Shown: positions 16,690-25,013, counted from the stretch's first letter. The stretch is DNA of 64,000 nucleotides from RZZS01 sp964491785 (GCA_964491785.1 CAZBGS010000006.1:78232-142231), one strand, 5' to 3'. The notes: a model not told the origin generated them from the letters alone. A program made the numbers and translations.

Positions 16690-16693
16690 TAAT

Positions 16694-17041
16694 CTATGCC
16701 CCCCGGTCGCTGGTATCGGCGAAAGGCCATAGAATCTCCTTTAGATAAGATCTTATGCCGCCAATAAAACTCTGCCCGCTGTTGTCGTTGGACACCGAAG
16801 GCTTAAGCCGCTGGCGAAGCAGTGCGTTGTAACGCTTGCGCCGACGAGAATTTCTGATCAGGTTATAGGCTTCATTGAGCATGCGTATCTGCATTTCCGC
16901 TCTTTTGCGGTCTTTGGGATTTCTGTCGGGATGATATTTCATCGCCATCCGGTAATAGGCGCGCTTTATTTCCGCTTCGCTAGCCCGGGGCGAAACCTGT
17001 AGTATCTGGTAGCAGTTTTGCTTGTATCTGATCTCGTCCAT
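16694..17041 (-). CDS. Stand-alone J-domain protein (short DnaJ-like, type C)
   Basis: 115 aa. Residues 8-72 form a full J-domain with YHPDRNPKDRKR (HPD present) and the typical helices IKRAYYRMAMK and EAYNLI. After that come a basic stretch (RRRKRY) and about 40 residues with no zinc finger or substrate-binding domain. Such proteins stimulate DnaK ATPase and target it to special clients. It sits between dnaK and dnaJ on the same strand, which is not the standard dnaKJ arrangement. The C-terminal tail (GQSFIGGIRSYLKEILWPF) is amphipathic and may bind a membrane or a client. Confidence 0.88.
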   Translation of the reverse strand: MDEIRYKQNCYQILQVSPRASEAEIKRAYYRMAMKYHPDRNPKDRKRAEMQIRMLNEAYNLIRNSRRRKRYNALLRQRLKPSVSNDNSGQSFIGGIRSYLKEILWPFADTSDRGA

Positions 17042-17073
17042 CGCCGAAACATTCCTGAATTCTTCTACAGGCC

Positions 17074-17091
17074 CGCCTGCCCAGACAGGCG
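17074..17091. repeat. Short perfect hairpin CGCCTG/CAGGCG
   Basis: CGCCTG, 6-base loop, CAGGCG, between the dnaK terminator-like hairpin and the J-domain gene. It resembles common short intergenic palindromes; no other role seen. Confidence 0.3.
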
Positions 17092-17146
17092 CAAATAGCT
17101 GTTATAAAGGGTTTCCGCTCAGTATGCCAGTTATTATCAGCCCACG

Positions 17147-17178
17147 GGAAAACGCCGGCGTCAAGACCGGCGTTTTCC
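17147..17178 (-). terminator. Strong hairpin just downstream of dnaK
   Basis: GGAAAACGCCGG and CCGGCGTTTTCC form a perfect 12-bp stem with an 8-base loop, eleven bases after the dnaK stop. Downstream T-runs are absent outside the stem. It may attenuate rather than fully end transcription, lowering expression of the J-domain gene and dnaJ relative to dnaK, or protect the dnaK mRNA 3' end. Confidence 0.65.
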
Positions 17179-17189
17179 TTGAGCCAATA

Positions 17190-19118
17190 TTATTTCTTGT
17201 CTTCGTCATCAACCTCGGAGAAATCGGCGTCAACAACGTCATCCGCACTGCTGCCAGCTGCGGCGTCGCTGTCATATTCGGGCCCGCCTGCGCCAGCTTC
17301 CTGCGATGCGCGGTAAGCCATTTCACCGATCTTCATGGACGCCTGCATCAAAGCATTGGTTTTTTCCCTTATTGCTTCCGTGTCTTCTCCGTCAATAGCG
17401 GTTTTAAGATCAGCGATAGCTTTGGTGACATTGTCCTTTTCGGAGGCAGGAACTTTGTCCCCAAGATCTGCCATGCTTTTCTCGGTCTGGTGGATCAGGG
17501 ACTCTGCCTGGTTCCGGGCTTCAACCGTTTCACGCTTTTTCTTGTCTTCATCGGCATGAGACTCGGCATCCCTGACCATCTTTTCGATATCCGCGTCAGA
17601 AAGTCCGCCCGAGGCCTGGATGCGTATTGCCTGCTCCTTGCCGGTAGCCTTGTCCTTGGCGGTGACATGGACAATGCCATTGGCGTCGATGTCGAAAGTC
17701 ACCTCGATCTGCGGCACGCCGCGCGGAGCGGAAGGGATGCCGACAAGGTCGAACTGGCCGAGCAATTTATTATCCGCCGCCATTTCCCGCTCGCCCTGGA
17801 ATACGCGAATTGTAACGGCGCTCTGGTTGTCCTCGGCCGTTGAGAAGGTTTGCGATTTCTTGGTCGGGATCGTGGTGTTGCGGTCGATAAGCCGCGTAAA
17901 TACCCCGCCGAGCGTCTCGATGCCAAGCGAAAGCGGGGTGACGTCGAGCAGGAGAACATCCTTGACGTCGCCGCGTAAGACCCCGCCCTGTATCGCCGCG
18001 CCATCTGCGACGACTTCGTCGGGGTTGACGCCCTTGTGAGGCTCCTTGCCAAAGAAGGTTTTAACGGTTTCGATTACCTTTGGCATCCGGGTCATGCCCC
18101 CGACGAGAACGATATCGTCGATCTCCGAAGCCTTGACGCCTGCATCCTTCAGTGCCGCCTTGCAAGGCTCTATGGTTTTCCTGATAAGGTCATCCACAAG
18201 GCTTTCAAGTTTCGCTCTTGAGAGCTTGATGTTCATGTGCAGCGGAATGCTGGTTCCGCCTTCCATGCGGGCGGTGATGAACGGAATGTTGATTTCGGTG
18301 GCTTGAGAACTTGAAAGCTCTATTTTGGCTTTCTCCGCATGCTCCTTGAGGCGTTGCAGCGCCATGCGATCCTTGCGCAGGTCGATCGCATGCTCTTTCT
18401 TGAATTCGTCCGCCAGATAGTCGATGATCCGGGTGTCGAAATCTTCTCCGCCAAGGAATGTGTCGCCATTGGTGGCTTTGACTTCGAATACGCCGTCCCC
18501 GATCTCGAGGATTGAAATGTCGAACGTTCCCCCGCCAAGGTCGTAAACCGCGATAATGCCGGTTTTCCTTTTGTCGAGGCCATAGGCCAGCGCCGCCGCC
18601 GTAGGCTCGTTGATAATCCGCAAAACCTCAAGGCCGGCGATCCTGCCTGCGTCCTTTGTCGCCTGACGCTGTGCGTCGTTGAAATAAGCGGGAACGGTTA
18701 TTACGGCCTTCTCTACTTTTTCGCCAAGAAACGCTTCAGCAGTTTCTTTCATCTTTTGTAGAACCATCGCCGAAATCTGCGAAGGGGCGAGTTTCTCGCC
18801 GTTGGCTTCGATCCAGGCATCGCCGTTTTCACCCTCGATTATCTTGAAAGGGGCGGTTTTCTTCATTTCCTGGACTTCGCGATCCTTGTAACGGCGTCCG
18901 ATCAGACGCTTGATACCGTAAAGCGTGGCTTCCGGATTGGTCACCGCCTGTCTTTTCGCAGGCTGCCCGACAAGCCTTTCCCCGTCCTTGCTGAAAGCCA
19001 CCATCGAAGGCGTGGTGCGTGCGCCCTCGGAATTTTCTATTACCCTCGGCTCCTTGCCTTCCATTACGGCAACGCAGGAATTGGTCGTACCAAGGTCAAT
19101 ACCGATAACTTTACTCAT
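17190..19118 (-). CDS. dnaK: Chaperone protein DnaK (Hsp70)
   Basis: 642 aa. The ATPase domain begins VIGIDLGTTNSCVAV; DLGGGTFDIS and VLVGGMTRMP are the other phosphate/adenosine motifs. The substrate-binding domain follows after the LLLDVTPLSLGIET linker (about 385). The lid ends in the conserved acidic tail DADFSEVDDEDKK. The start is ATG 19118 (GAGGAG upstream); the longer frame to 19187 has no family support. It heads an operon with two J-proteins. The 188-base upstream region shows no CIRCE element and no clear sigma-32 consensus by eye. Confidence 0.98.
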   Translation of the reverse strand: MSKVIGIDLGTTNSCVAVMEGKEPRVIENSEGARTTPSMVAFSKDGERLVGQPAKRQAVTNPEATLYGIKRLIGRRYKDREVQEMKKTAPFKIIEGENGDAWIEANGEKLAPSQISAMVLQKMKETAEAFLGEKVEKAVITVPAYFNDAQRQATKDAGRIAGLEVLRIINEPTAAALAYGLDKRKTGIIAVYDLGGGTFDISILEIGDGVFEVKATNGDTFLGGEDFDTRIIDYLADEFKKEHAIDLRKDRMALQRLKEHAEKAKIELSSSQATEINIPFITARMEGGTSIPLHMNIKLSRAKLESLVDDLIRKTIEPCKAALKDAGVKASEIDDIVLVGGMTRMPKVIETVKTFFGKEPHKGVNPDEVVADGAAIQGGVLRGDVKDVLLLDVTPLSLGIETLGGVFTRLIDRNTTIPTKKSQTFSTAEDNQSAVTIRVFQGEREMAADNKLLGQFDLVGIPSAPRGVPQIEVTFDIDANGIVHVTAKDKATGKEQAIRIQASGGLSDADIEKMVRDAESHADEDKKKRETVEARNQAESLIHQTEKSMADLGDKVPASEKDNVTKAIADLKTAIDGEDTEAIREKTNALMQASMKIGEMAYRASQEAGAGGPEYDSDAAAGSSADDVVDADFSEVDDEDKK

Positions 19119-19306
19119 TTTTTTCTCCTCTATGGCAAATACGAGCCTCAGCCCACAATTGGCGCTGGGGCGATTCCCTTTTGTCATCAGTACTTAACCC
19201 CGATGACGGATAAAAATATAACATATAGCTTCCGATTTGCCAGTACGAAGACAAACCGAAGATCAGAAAGTTATACTCATGTAAACCGAAATTTGAAGCG
19301 ATAATT

Positions 19307-19675
19307 TCAGGGGCTGACTTTGGCAATCCTGCTTTTGAGATCGCTACAGAACTTTTCCATGACCTTCCGGTTATTATCGAGGAAAAAGCCTGCCGAAAGG
19401 TTAAGGCCGTTACGCCTGAAATAAATCTTTAATATCGGAAAACCGAAAAGCCATTTCCCGGCATGCCAATTTCCAATGCATGTATCTTCTATCTCTTCCC
19501 ACTTGATGCGCAAAGGTTTCCGTGTAAGTAAACGGTGAAAATTAATCCCGCCGGCATCAAGCCAGAAGCTTCCGTTGCCGCGGGCCAGCATCCCGTCTTT
19601 CATATACCTCTTGAACCATTTGTTATCTATCTCAGTACCGAGATAATTACCCTTCTTTTTCTGTTGTCCGTCCAT
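19307..19675 (-). CDS. Hypothetical protein, possible PH-like fold
   Basis: 122 aa from ATG 19675, chosen for GAGAGG seven bases upstream; an in-frame ATG at 19720 lacks a ribosome-binding site. The pattern of short strands (GSFWLDAGGINFHR, RKPLRIKWEEIED, ILKIYFRRNG) followed by a C-terminal helix (NRKVMEKFCSDLKSRIAK) resembles bacterial PH-like domains that read out as INFH...I.W.EI. No signal peptide. Divergent from the ABC permease gene. Function unknown. Confidence 0.5.
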   Translation of the reverse strand: MDGQQKKKGNYLGTEIDNKWFKRYMKDGMLARGNGSFWLDAGGINFHRLLTRKPLRIKWEEIEDTCIGNWHAGKWLFGFPILKIYFRRNGLNLSAGFFLDNNRKVMEKFCSDLKSRIAKVSP

Positions 19676-19785
19676 CCTGTAACCTCTCGCCGGTTCAAAT
19701 AAAACATTCCTGCCAGCCATAATTCTGATTGAGCAATCATCCCTTAAACCTTAATATCACATTTTAAAAAATTTTTTGAAACGTA

Positions 19786-20451
19786 ATGACTGTCCTCGAT
19801 ATCCTGATCAAATATTATCCGGCTTTTCTGAACGGGCTGGCCGTAACGTTGCAGTTATGCGCGATTATCTGGGGTTGCGGACTTGTTTTTGGCGGCGCTC
19901 TGGGGTTGGCAGGAGCGAAGTTCAAATGGTGGGTTGGCCTGCCTTCGCGGGGCATCTCGTTCCTGCTTGGTGGCATCCCGCTGCTGGTGTTTTTGTTCTG
20001 GCTGCACTATCCGGCGCAGGCCATGTTCAATGTGGTTATAGACCCGTTCTACACGGCGGCCTTCACCTTCACTGTTGTTAATTTGTTCGGGGTCGCCGAC
20101 ATAGTGCGCGGGGCCCTGGCAGATTTTCCAAAGCAGTATCTGACTGCGGCCAGAGTAACGGGCCTTACAAAACGCCAGACCATATTCCGCATCCAGCTGC
20201 CTCTGATACTGCGCCAGATCATTCCGAGCCTCCTGATACTTCAGGTAACCATGTTGCATATAACTCTTTTTTCCTCGCTGATCTCGGTGGAGGAAATTTT
20301 CCGTATCGCCCAGAGGATAAACGCCCAGATATACCGCCCGGTCGAAATCTATACCGCGCTGGGGGTCTTTTTTCTTGCAGTCTCGCTGCCGATCAACGGC
20401 CTGGCGCTGTGGCTCAGGGCACGGTTCACAAGAGACACCTCGGAGCAATGA
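19786..20451 (+). CDS. ABC transporter permease, polar amino acid (HisMQ/GlnP) type
   Basis: 221 aa with about five membrane segments. The EAA-type coupling loop reads TAARVTGLTKRQTIFRIQLPLILRQIIPS, and the start FLNGLAVTLQLC is typical of the HisM/GlnP family. It moves small polar solutes, usually amino acids, across the inner membrane with the ATPase encoded at 22328. Only one permease gene is present, so a homodimer is expected. First gene of a same-strand run with three binding proteins and one ATPase. The next gene begins three bases after its stop. Confidence 0.87.
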   Translation: MTVLDILIKYYPAFLNGLAVTLQLCAIIWGCGLVFGGALGLAGAKFKWWVGLPSRGISFLLGGIPLLVFLFWLHYPAQAMFNVVIDPFYTAAFTFTVVNLFGVADIVRGALADFPKQYLTAARVTGLTKRQTIFRIQLPLILRQIIPSLLILQVTMLHITLFSSLISVEEIFRIAQRINAQIYRPVEIYTALGVFFLAVSLPINGLALWLRARFTRDTSEQ

Positions 20452-20453
20452 TA

Positions 20454-21323
20454 ATGGTACGCTTGTTGTACATCCTCACGCTATGCGCCTTTCCTGTCAT
20501 GCTGCTGGCTTCTTTGACTGCAAGCGCATCAGGAAAAGAAACCGCTTATGAGCGCATAATGCGCACCAAAGAAATAAGATGCGGTTACTGGTCGTACGAA
20601 CCCTTCATAAGTGTGGACGCCGCATCGGGTAAAGTTGGCGGAATAGTCTACGACTACCTGAATGAGGTCGCGGGGCGTTCCGGCTTTGAAATCGACTGGG
20701 CGGGAGAGGTCAATTTCGACCAGATAGTCTCTTCACTCGAATCCGGCAGGTATGACGCTTTCTGCCTTCCGGCGACGCCCGGCCCCGAGTTCGAAAAGGT
20801 TCTGGATTTCCCGGCCAGAATGGGCGCTCTCCCATACTACCTGTATGTCAGAGCAGGCAGCGATCCTGACGAAGATCAGTTGAAGTCGGCAAAGTTCGTT
20901 ACTGCGGACGGTTACGCCCTTTCGGAAATTACTTTGAACAGCTTTCCGGACGCCAAAATCCTTAGTCTGCCCCAGAACTCTTCCGCCGCGGAAATGTACG
21001 ACCAGTTGCGTTACGGCAAGGCGGACGCCCATGTGAACGAACACATTTCCGCGAGTAATTACATGAAGAACAATCCGGGAGTAATTGAAAGATTCTCTGA
21101 TATCCCTTTAATAGCAATGCGGATGTTCCTGGTAAGCAGAAAGGGAGACAAGGAGATTTATGCTCTTCTTGACGGTATGTTCGATACCTACATACCGGAA
21201 AACCTTTCCCTGATGAGAGAAATCCTTGCAAGGCATGAACTGCCCGAAGGAATATTGCTGCTGGGGGAAGAATGTAAGAACCCCCATCATAACGAAAAGC
21301 AATGGAAAATATGTGACAAGTGA
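20454..21323 (+). CDS. ABC transporter periplasmic binding protein 1 (SBP family 3)
   Basis: 289 aa. Signal peptide about residues 1-25 (LCAFPVMLLASLTASASG). The mature start AYERIMRTKEIRCGYWSYEP is shared with the two other binding proteins of this cluster. The body follows the two-lobe family 3 pattern (EPFISVD, GIVYDYLNEVA, LESGRYDAFC, GKADAHVNEHIS). A Cys in RCGY and a second Cys in DAFC may form a disulfide. ATG 20454 was chosen because CGGAG is at correct spacing; longer starts overlap the permease gene. The C-terminus carries an extra Cys-containing tail. Confidence 0.85.
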   Translation: MVRLLYILTLCAFPVMLLASLTASASGKETAYERIMRTKEIRCGYWSYEPFISVDAASGKVGGIVYDYLNEVAGRSGFEIDWAGEVNFDQIVSSLESGRYDAFCLPATPGPEFEKVLDFPARMGALPYYLYVRAGSDPDEDQLKSAKFVTADGYALSEITLNSFPDAKILSLPQNSSAAEMYDQLRYGKADAHVNEHISASNYMKNNPGVIERFSDIPLIAMRMFLVSRKGDKEIYALLDGMFDTYIPENLSLMREILARHELPEGILLLGEECKNPHHNEKQWKICDK

Positions 21324-21333
21324 GAGGCTTCCG

Positions 21334-22215
21334 ATGAAAGTATTACAAAGCCGCAGTAACCCACGATCACCGGGGACAACCTGCTTAATGATATTCATTA
21401 TCGTTTTGCTATCCGCACTTCCCGCCTTCGCAGCCGAAAAGGAATCCGCATACCAACGGGTTATGCGCACGGGCGTCATAAGGTGCGGGTATTTTACGTG
21501 GTCTCCATTCCTGATGGTTGACCCTAACACGAAAAAATTCTCAGGTATTTATCATGACGTAATCGAGGAAATCGGACGTCAGCTTGATCTCAAAGTTGAA
21601 TGGACAGAAGAGACCGGCCAGTCAAATCCTTTTGAAGGGCTGCGCACCGGGCGCTTCGACATGTTCTGCGGCCCGATAACTCCCACACCCGACAGGTCGA
21701 AACAGGCAGCCTTTTCCAATCCGTTTTTCTTCATTCCTTATTTTGCATATGCCAGAGCGGATGATAGCCGCTTCGAAGGCAATCCATCACTGATTAACAG
21801 CCCTGAAACCAAAATCGCGGTGATCGACGGCGAATTCGCCCATGAAATAGTAAAACGCGACTTTCCGAAGGCGGGCCTCCTGACGCTTCCGGCAATGTCC
21901 GATGGCTCCCAGGTCATGCTTTCGGTTACTACGAAAAAGGCTGACATCTTCCTGAACGACAGCGCCGCCACAGCCGTATTCATGGAAAGCAGCCCCGGAG
22001 CAGTGAAACCTGTCTCCGCGCCTCTAAGGACTCTTGCTGCGGTTCTCGTTCTGCCGCAGGATGATTTCGCCTTCAAAAACATGATCGATACGGTGCTGGC
22101 ATTGCTTATAGGCGATCGCTTTGTTGATGAAACGATCGGAAAATACTCGACCGAGAACAGCAATTTCCTGACAGTGGCAAAGCCGTACGTGATAGAGGAA
22201 AGAGCAGGAAATTGA
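21334..22215 (+). CDS. ABC transporter periplasmic binding protein 2 (SBP family 3)
   Basis: 293 aa from ATG 21334 (GAGAGG upstream). An unusually long N-region precedes the hydrophobic signal core (MIFIIVLLSALPAFAA). The mature part begins SAYQRVMRTGVIRCGYF and contains GIYHDVIEEIGRQL, GLRTGRFDMFCGP and VIDGEFAHEIVKRDF, a family 3 solute-binding fold. Relationship to its two neighbours is clear from the shared RVMR...RCGY and DMFC blocks, but overall divergence is high, so different ligands or a heteromeric receptor set are likely. It is followed by an intergenic hairpin before the ATPase gene. Confidence 0.85.
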   Translation: MKVLQSRSNPRSPGTTCLMIFIIVLLSALPAFAAEKESAYQRVMRTGVIRCGYFTWSPFLMVDPNTKKFSGIYHDVIEEIGRQLDLKVEWTEETGQSNPFEGLRTGRFDMFCGPITPTPDRSKQAAFSNPFFFIPYFAYARADDSRFEGNPSLINSPETKIAVIDGEFAHEIVKRDFPKAGLLTLPAMSDGSQVMLSVTTKKADIFLNDSAATAVFMESSPGAVKPVSAPLRTLAAVLVLPQDDFAFKNMIDTVLALLIGDRFVDETIGKYSTENSNFLTVAKPYVIEERAGN

Positions 22216-22220
22216 TCAAT

Positions 22221-22281
22221 TATGGCTCGTGGCAAGTACGATCCTCAGGGAAAATACCCTGCTGTTTCTTCGCGAGCCATA
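22221..22281 (+). promoter_or_regulatory. Intergenic stem-loop inside the ABC operon
   Basis: TATGGCTCG (22221-22229) pairs with CGAGCCATA (22273-22281). Inside, CAGGG (22246-22250) pairs with CCCTG (22257-22261). It lies six bases after binding protein 2 and about 45 bases before the ATPase start. In operons of this type such structures commonly protect upstream binding-protein mRNA and lower downstream expression; here that is inference. Confidence 0.5.
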
Positions 22282-22327
22282 CGGGGAAAGAGCGTGAATA
22301 ATAAGAAGCGGTAACAAATGGAAGAAA

Positions 22328-23065
22328 ATGCTCATCGCTCGTAACATAATAAAGTCATTCGGCAACAACGAAGTTCTAAAAGGCGTCGATATCGACATCG
22401 CGCCTGGGGAGATCACCTGCCTGATCGGGCCTTCGGGCTCCGGGAAAACCACGTTGCTTCGGGCGCTTGCGTTGCTTGATTATCCGTCGGCCGGGACGAT
22501 CGATATTGAAAAACAACGTTATGATTTTCCGCTGGGCAAGAAGGAAAAAATAATCCCGCCATGGCCGGAGGTTACTGTCGTCTTTCAGTCACTGTTTTTA
22601 TGGCCGCATCTCACGCTTAGGGAGAATATACTGCTCCCTGCAAGAAACAGGAAAGCCAACGGCTTGAAATCTGTAGCCGAAGACCTTGAGGGTCTTATCA
22701 GGGTTTTTGAAATGGAAAACTTTATTGATAATTATCCCAACCACGCTTCTGTGGGACAAAGACAGCGGGTTGCACTGGCGCGCGCGCTTATACTGAACCC
22801 CAGATATATTATGCTCGATGAGATCACTTCGGCCCTCGATGTCGAGCAGACCGGAAGAATCCTGACCAAACTTGCCCATTTGAAAGAACGAGGCATTGGC
22901 ATTTTCCTTATAACCCATGCTATCGGCTTTGCCAAACGCGCGGCAGACAGAATAGTATTCCTCGCGGATGGCAGGATCGAGGAGCAGGGCCCGCCATCCA
23001 TTCTTGAAAAACCGAAATCCGAAAGGCTGGCCAATTTCCTTTCCCTGATAGAGGCCGCGACATGA
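22328..23065 (+). CDS. ABC transporter ATP-binding protein, amino-acid type, variant signature
   Basis: 245 aa. Walker A GPSGSGKTT, Q-loop VFQSLFLWPHLT, Walker B YIMLDEIT, D-loop SALD and H-loop THAIGF are intact. The ABC signature is unusual: ASVGQRQR stands where LSGGQxQR is expected, so the first Ser-Gly pair is replaced by Ser-Val. It would energise the permease encoded at 19786. It is followed by binding protein 3 with a four-base ATGA overlap. The family resemblance is to GlnQ/HisP-type ATPases, with a short insertion after the second strand (FPLGKKEKIIPPWP). Confidence 0.87.
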   Translation: MLIARNIIKSFGNNEVLKGVDIDIAPGEITCLIGPSGSGKTTLLRALALLDYPSAGTIDIEKQRYDFPLGKKEKIIPPWPEVTVVFQSLFLWPHLTLRENILLPARNRKANGLKSVAEDLEGLIRVFEMENFIDNYPNHASVGQRQRVALARALILNPRYIMLDEITSALDVEQTGRILTKLAHLKERGIGIFLITHAIGFAKRAADRIVFLADGRIEEQGPPSILEKPKSERLANFLSLIEAAT

Positions 23066-23877
23066 GAATTTTGTTATTACTGATTATTCCCCTTATCTTT
23101 CCTTTTATCTCTTTAGCAGGAGATGGTGACAAAACGTATAACCGTGTCATGAAAAGCGGCACCTTACGCTGTGGTTATACCATTTGGCCAGACGCTCTGG
23201 AAGCTGATGCAGAAGGAAAACCCGTGTCCGGGTATTATCTCGATATCATGCGGAAAGTTGGTGGCGAACTGGGGGTTTCTGTTCAATGGGTTCATGAAAC
23301 AGCATGGGAAAAAGTCGGGGATGAACTGCGGGATGGAACTATTGACATGCACTGCGGCCACGTCTGCGTGGATGCGGTTACAAAAAAGCATCTCTGGTGG
23401 TCGCTGCCCTTTGTCCACGTTCCAGACTATGTTTTCGTCAAAGTAAGCAATGACCGCTTTTCCGAAATCTCGGATCTGAACAATAAGTCAGTCACCATTG
23501 CGGTTATAAAAAATTCGGCAATGGACAACGCTGCGAAATTTTACTTTCGCAAAGCCAGAATTCTTTACGTTAAAGATCTGAATGAGCTTTACGAAGCTGT
23601 CGCGGAGGGCAGGGCGGACGCTTCATTTGCGGCGCTGCATGTAATAGAGAAACTTATGGAGATTCATGACGGCGCTATTAGGCATTTGGAAAAGCCGGTT
23701 CGTTATTGCAAGGGAGGTTTCTTGTATCCGTTGGAAGGTGATGGCCTGCTCAAGCGAAAAGTGGATACGATTATTCAGAATCTTATCGCCTCCGGCGAAG
23801 CGGCAGATATAGTTTCCATTACTTTGCCGGAGGATGGCCGGTACTGGATCCCGCCTGTATCGCCTTATCGTGAATGA
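23062..23877 (+). CDS. ABC transporter periplasmic binding protein 3 (SBP family 3)
   Basis: 271 aa with signal peptide (MRILLLLIIPLIFPFISLAG). The mature start TYNRVMKSGTLRCGYTIWP repeats the cluster motif, and GTIDMHCGH gives the second conserved Cys. YYLDIMRKVGGEL and VIKNSAMDNAAKFYF fit the two-lobe family 3 fold. The ATGA overlap with the ATPase stop suggests coupled translation. It has the fewest residues in common with the other two receptors. Last gene of the transporter set. Confidence 0.83.
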   Translation: MRILLLLIIPLIFPFISLAGDGDKTYNRVMKSGTLRCGYTIWPDALEADAEGKPVSGYYLDIMRKVGGELGVSVQWVHETAWEKVGDELRDGTIDMHCGHVCVDAVTKKHLWWSLPFVHVPDYVFVKVSNDRFSEISDLNNKSVTIAVIKNSAMDNAAKFYFRKARILYVKDLNELYEAVAEGRADASFAALHVIEKLMEIHDGAIRHLEKPVRYCKGGFLYPLEGDGLLKRKVDTIIQNLIASGEAADIVSITLPEDGRYWIPPVSPYRE

Positions 23878-23914
23878 AATAATCACCATCTCTTTCTTTA
23901 TCGCTCCTTAAGGC

Positions 23915-23920
23915 TATAAT
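23915..23920 (+). promoter_or_regulatory. -10 box TATAAT immediately before 23928
   Basis: A perfect TATAAT ends seven bases before the ATG at 23928. If used, transcription would start at or next to the A of the start codon and give a leaderless mRNA. No ribosome-binding site is visible before that ATG, which fits. The -35 region is poor. Confidence 0.35.
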
Positions 23921-23927
23921 TTTTTCC

Positions 23928-24974
23928 ATGTCTTCTTGTTGTGAAGTAAAGGAAACAGAAAATAGCAGATTCCGGATCGACTGGATTCTGCACGGTAGTA
24001 CATTGATCATTGCCGTTGTTTTCCTGCTTCAGGCTGCCAGTTCGATTACGGGATATGAAATTCCCTATGTCAGCGAGATGGGAAATGCCGTGGCCGAACT
24101 GCTGTCCCAGATGTGGTGGGGTGTACTTCTTGGCATTATAGCAGTAGGTCTTATGGGTAATCTCCCCAGACATTATTATACAAGCGTACTCGGCCATGGA
24201 GATAGCGCCGGCGGGATTGTAAGAGCCGCGCTGGCTGGAATACTTCTTGATCTGTGCTCTCACGGGATACTGATGGTGGGCGCAAAACTTTATGAGAGAG
24301 GCGCCTCGCTTGCGCAGGTGATGACATTTTTGATAGCAAGTCCATGGAATTCGCTTTCCCTCACCTTTATCCTGATCGCCCTGATAGGCCTGAAATGGAC
24401 GCTTGCATTTATCGCTGCCTCGGCGCTGGTGGCAATTATCTCGGGTTTCGTATTCCGCTTCCTGGTCAGAAAATCAGTTCTTCCCGGAAACCCCAATACC
24501 GAGGAAATGCCGGGTGATTTTAATTTGCTCAGCGACGCGAAAACGCGCCTGAAAGGCTTCAGACCGGATGCGGCTTTCTTAAAGGAGGTAACAAGAAACG
24601 GCTGGGTGGGAGGCAAGATAGTATTGCGCTGGCTGCTTTTCGGGACAATTCTTGCCGCAGCTATCAGGACTTTCGTGCCAACGGAAATATTCCAGGATTG
24701 GTTCGGGCCTACGCTGCTAGGGCTATTCCTGACGCTTGTCGCCACTACGATCATCGAGGTCTGCTCCGAAGGGTCGGCCCCGATAGCCGCCGATCTCCTT
24801 AACCGCGCGGGCGCTCCGGGCAACGGTTTCGCCTTCCTGATGGCCGGAGTCGCGACCGACTATACCGAGATGCTCGTCCTGCGCGACGTCACCCGCTCAT
24901 GGAAGATCGCCTTCTTCCTTCCACTGGTCACAGTCCCGCAGGTACTCCTGATCGGCTATCTCATGAACCTTTAG
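23928..24974 (+). CDS. UPF0718/ArsP-type permease with N-terminal vicinal cysteines
   Basis: 348 aa, about eight membrane segments in two halves joined by a soluble loop (about 180-215). It starts MSSCCEVKE, a vicinal Cys pair on the predicted cytoplasmic face. The repeats GDSAGGIVRAALAGILLDLCSHG and LVATTIIEVCSEGSAPIAADL resemble the two pore repeats of the UPF0718 (ArsP, YraQ, SO_0444) permeases, which export organoarsenicals or metals in some members. The conserved Cys in LCSHG and VCSEG are plausible ligand sites. It follows the ABC operon by 50 bases but probably has its own promoter. Substrate not assigned. Confidence 0.75.
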   Translation: MSSCCEVKETENSRFRIDWILHGSTLIIAVVFLLQAASSITGYEIPYVSEMGNAVAELLSQMWWGVLLGIIAVGLMGNLPRHYYTSVLGHGDSAGGIVRAALAGILLDLCSHGILMVGAKLYERGASLAQVMTFLIASPWNSLSLTFILIALIGLKWTLAFIAASALVAIISGFVFRFLVRKSVLPGNPNTEEMPGDFNLLSDAKTRLKGFRPDAAFLKEVTRNGWVGGKIVLRWLLFGTILAAAIRTFVPTEIFQDWFGPTLLGLFLTLVATTIIEVCSEGSAPIAADLLNRAGAPGNGFAFLMAGVATDYTEMLVLRDVTRSWKIAFFLPLVTVPQVLLIGYLMNL

Positions 24975-25013
24975 ATCGGGAAAAGCCTGTGGCTTGCCAG
25001 GAAACTGCAATCG

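Noticed and set aside
15856..16692. 278-aa open frame antisense to dnaJ, and similar long frames opposite dnaK, atpA, aroG and gltX
   Set aside because: Shadow frames of GC-rich coding sequence with low-complexity composition and no start signals.
19119..19306. Heat-shock control site upstream of dnaK (CIRCE or sigma-32 promoter)
   Set aside because: No TTAGCACTC-N9-GAGTGCTAA and no convincing CTTGAA/CCCCAT pair were found by eye.
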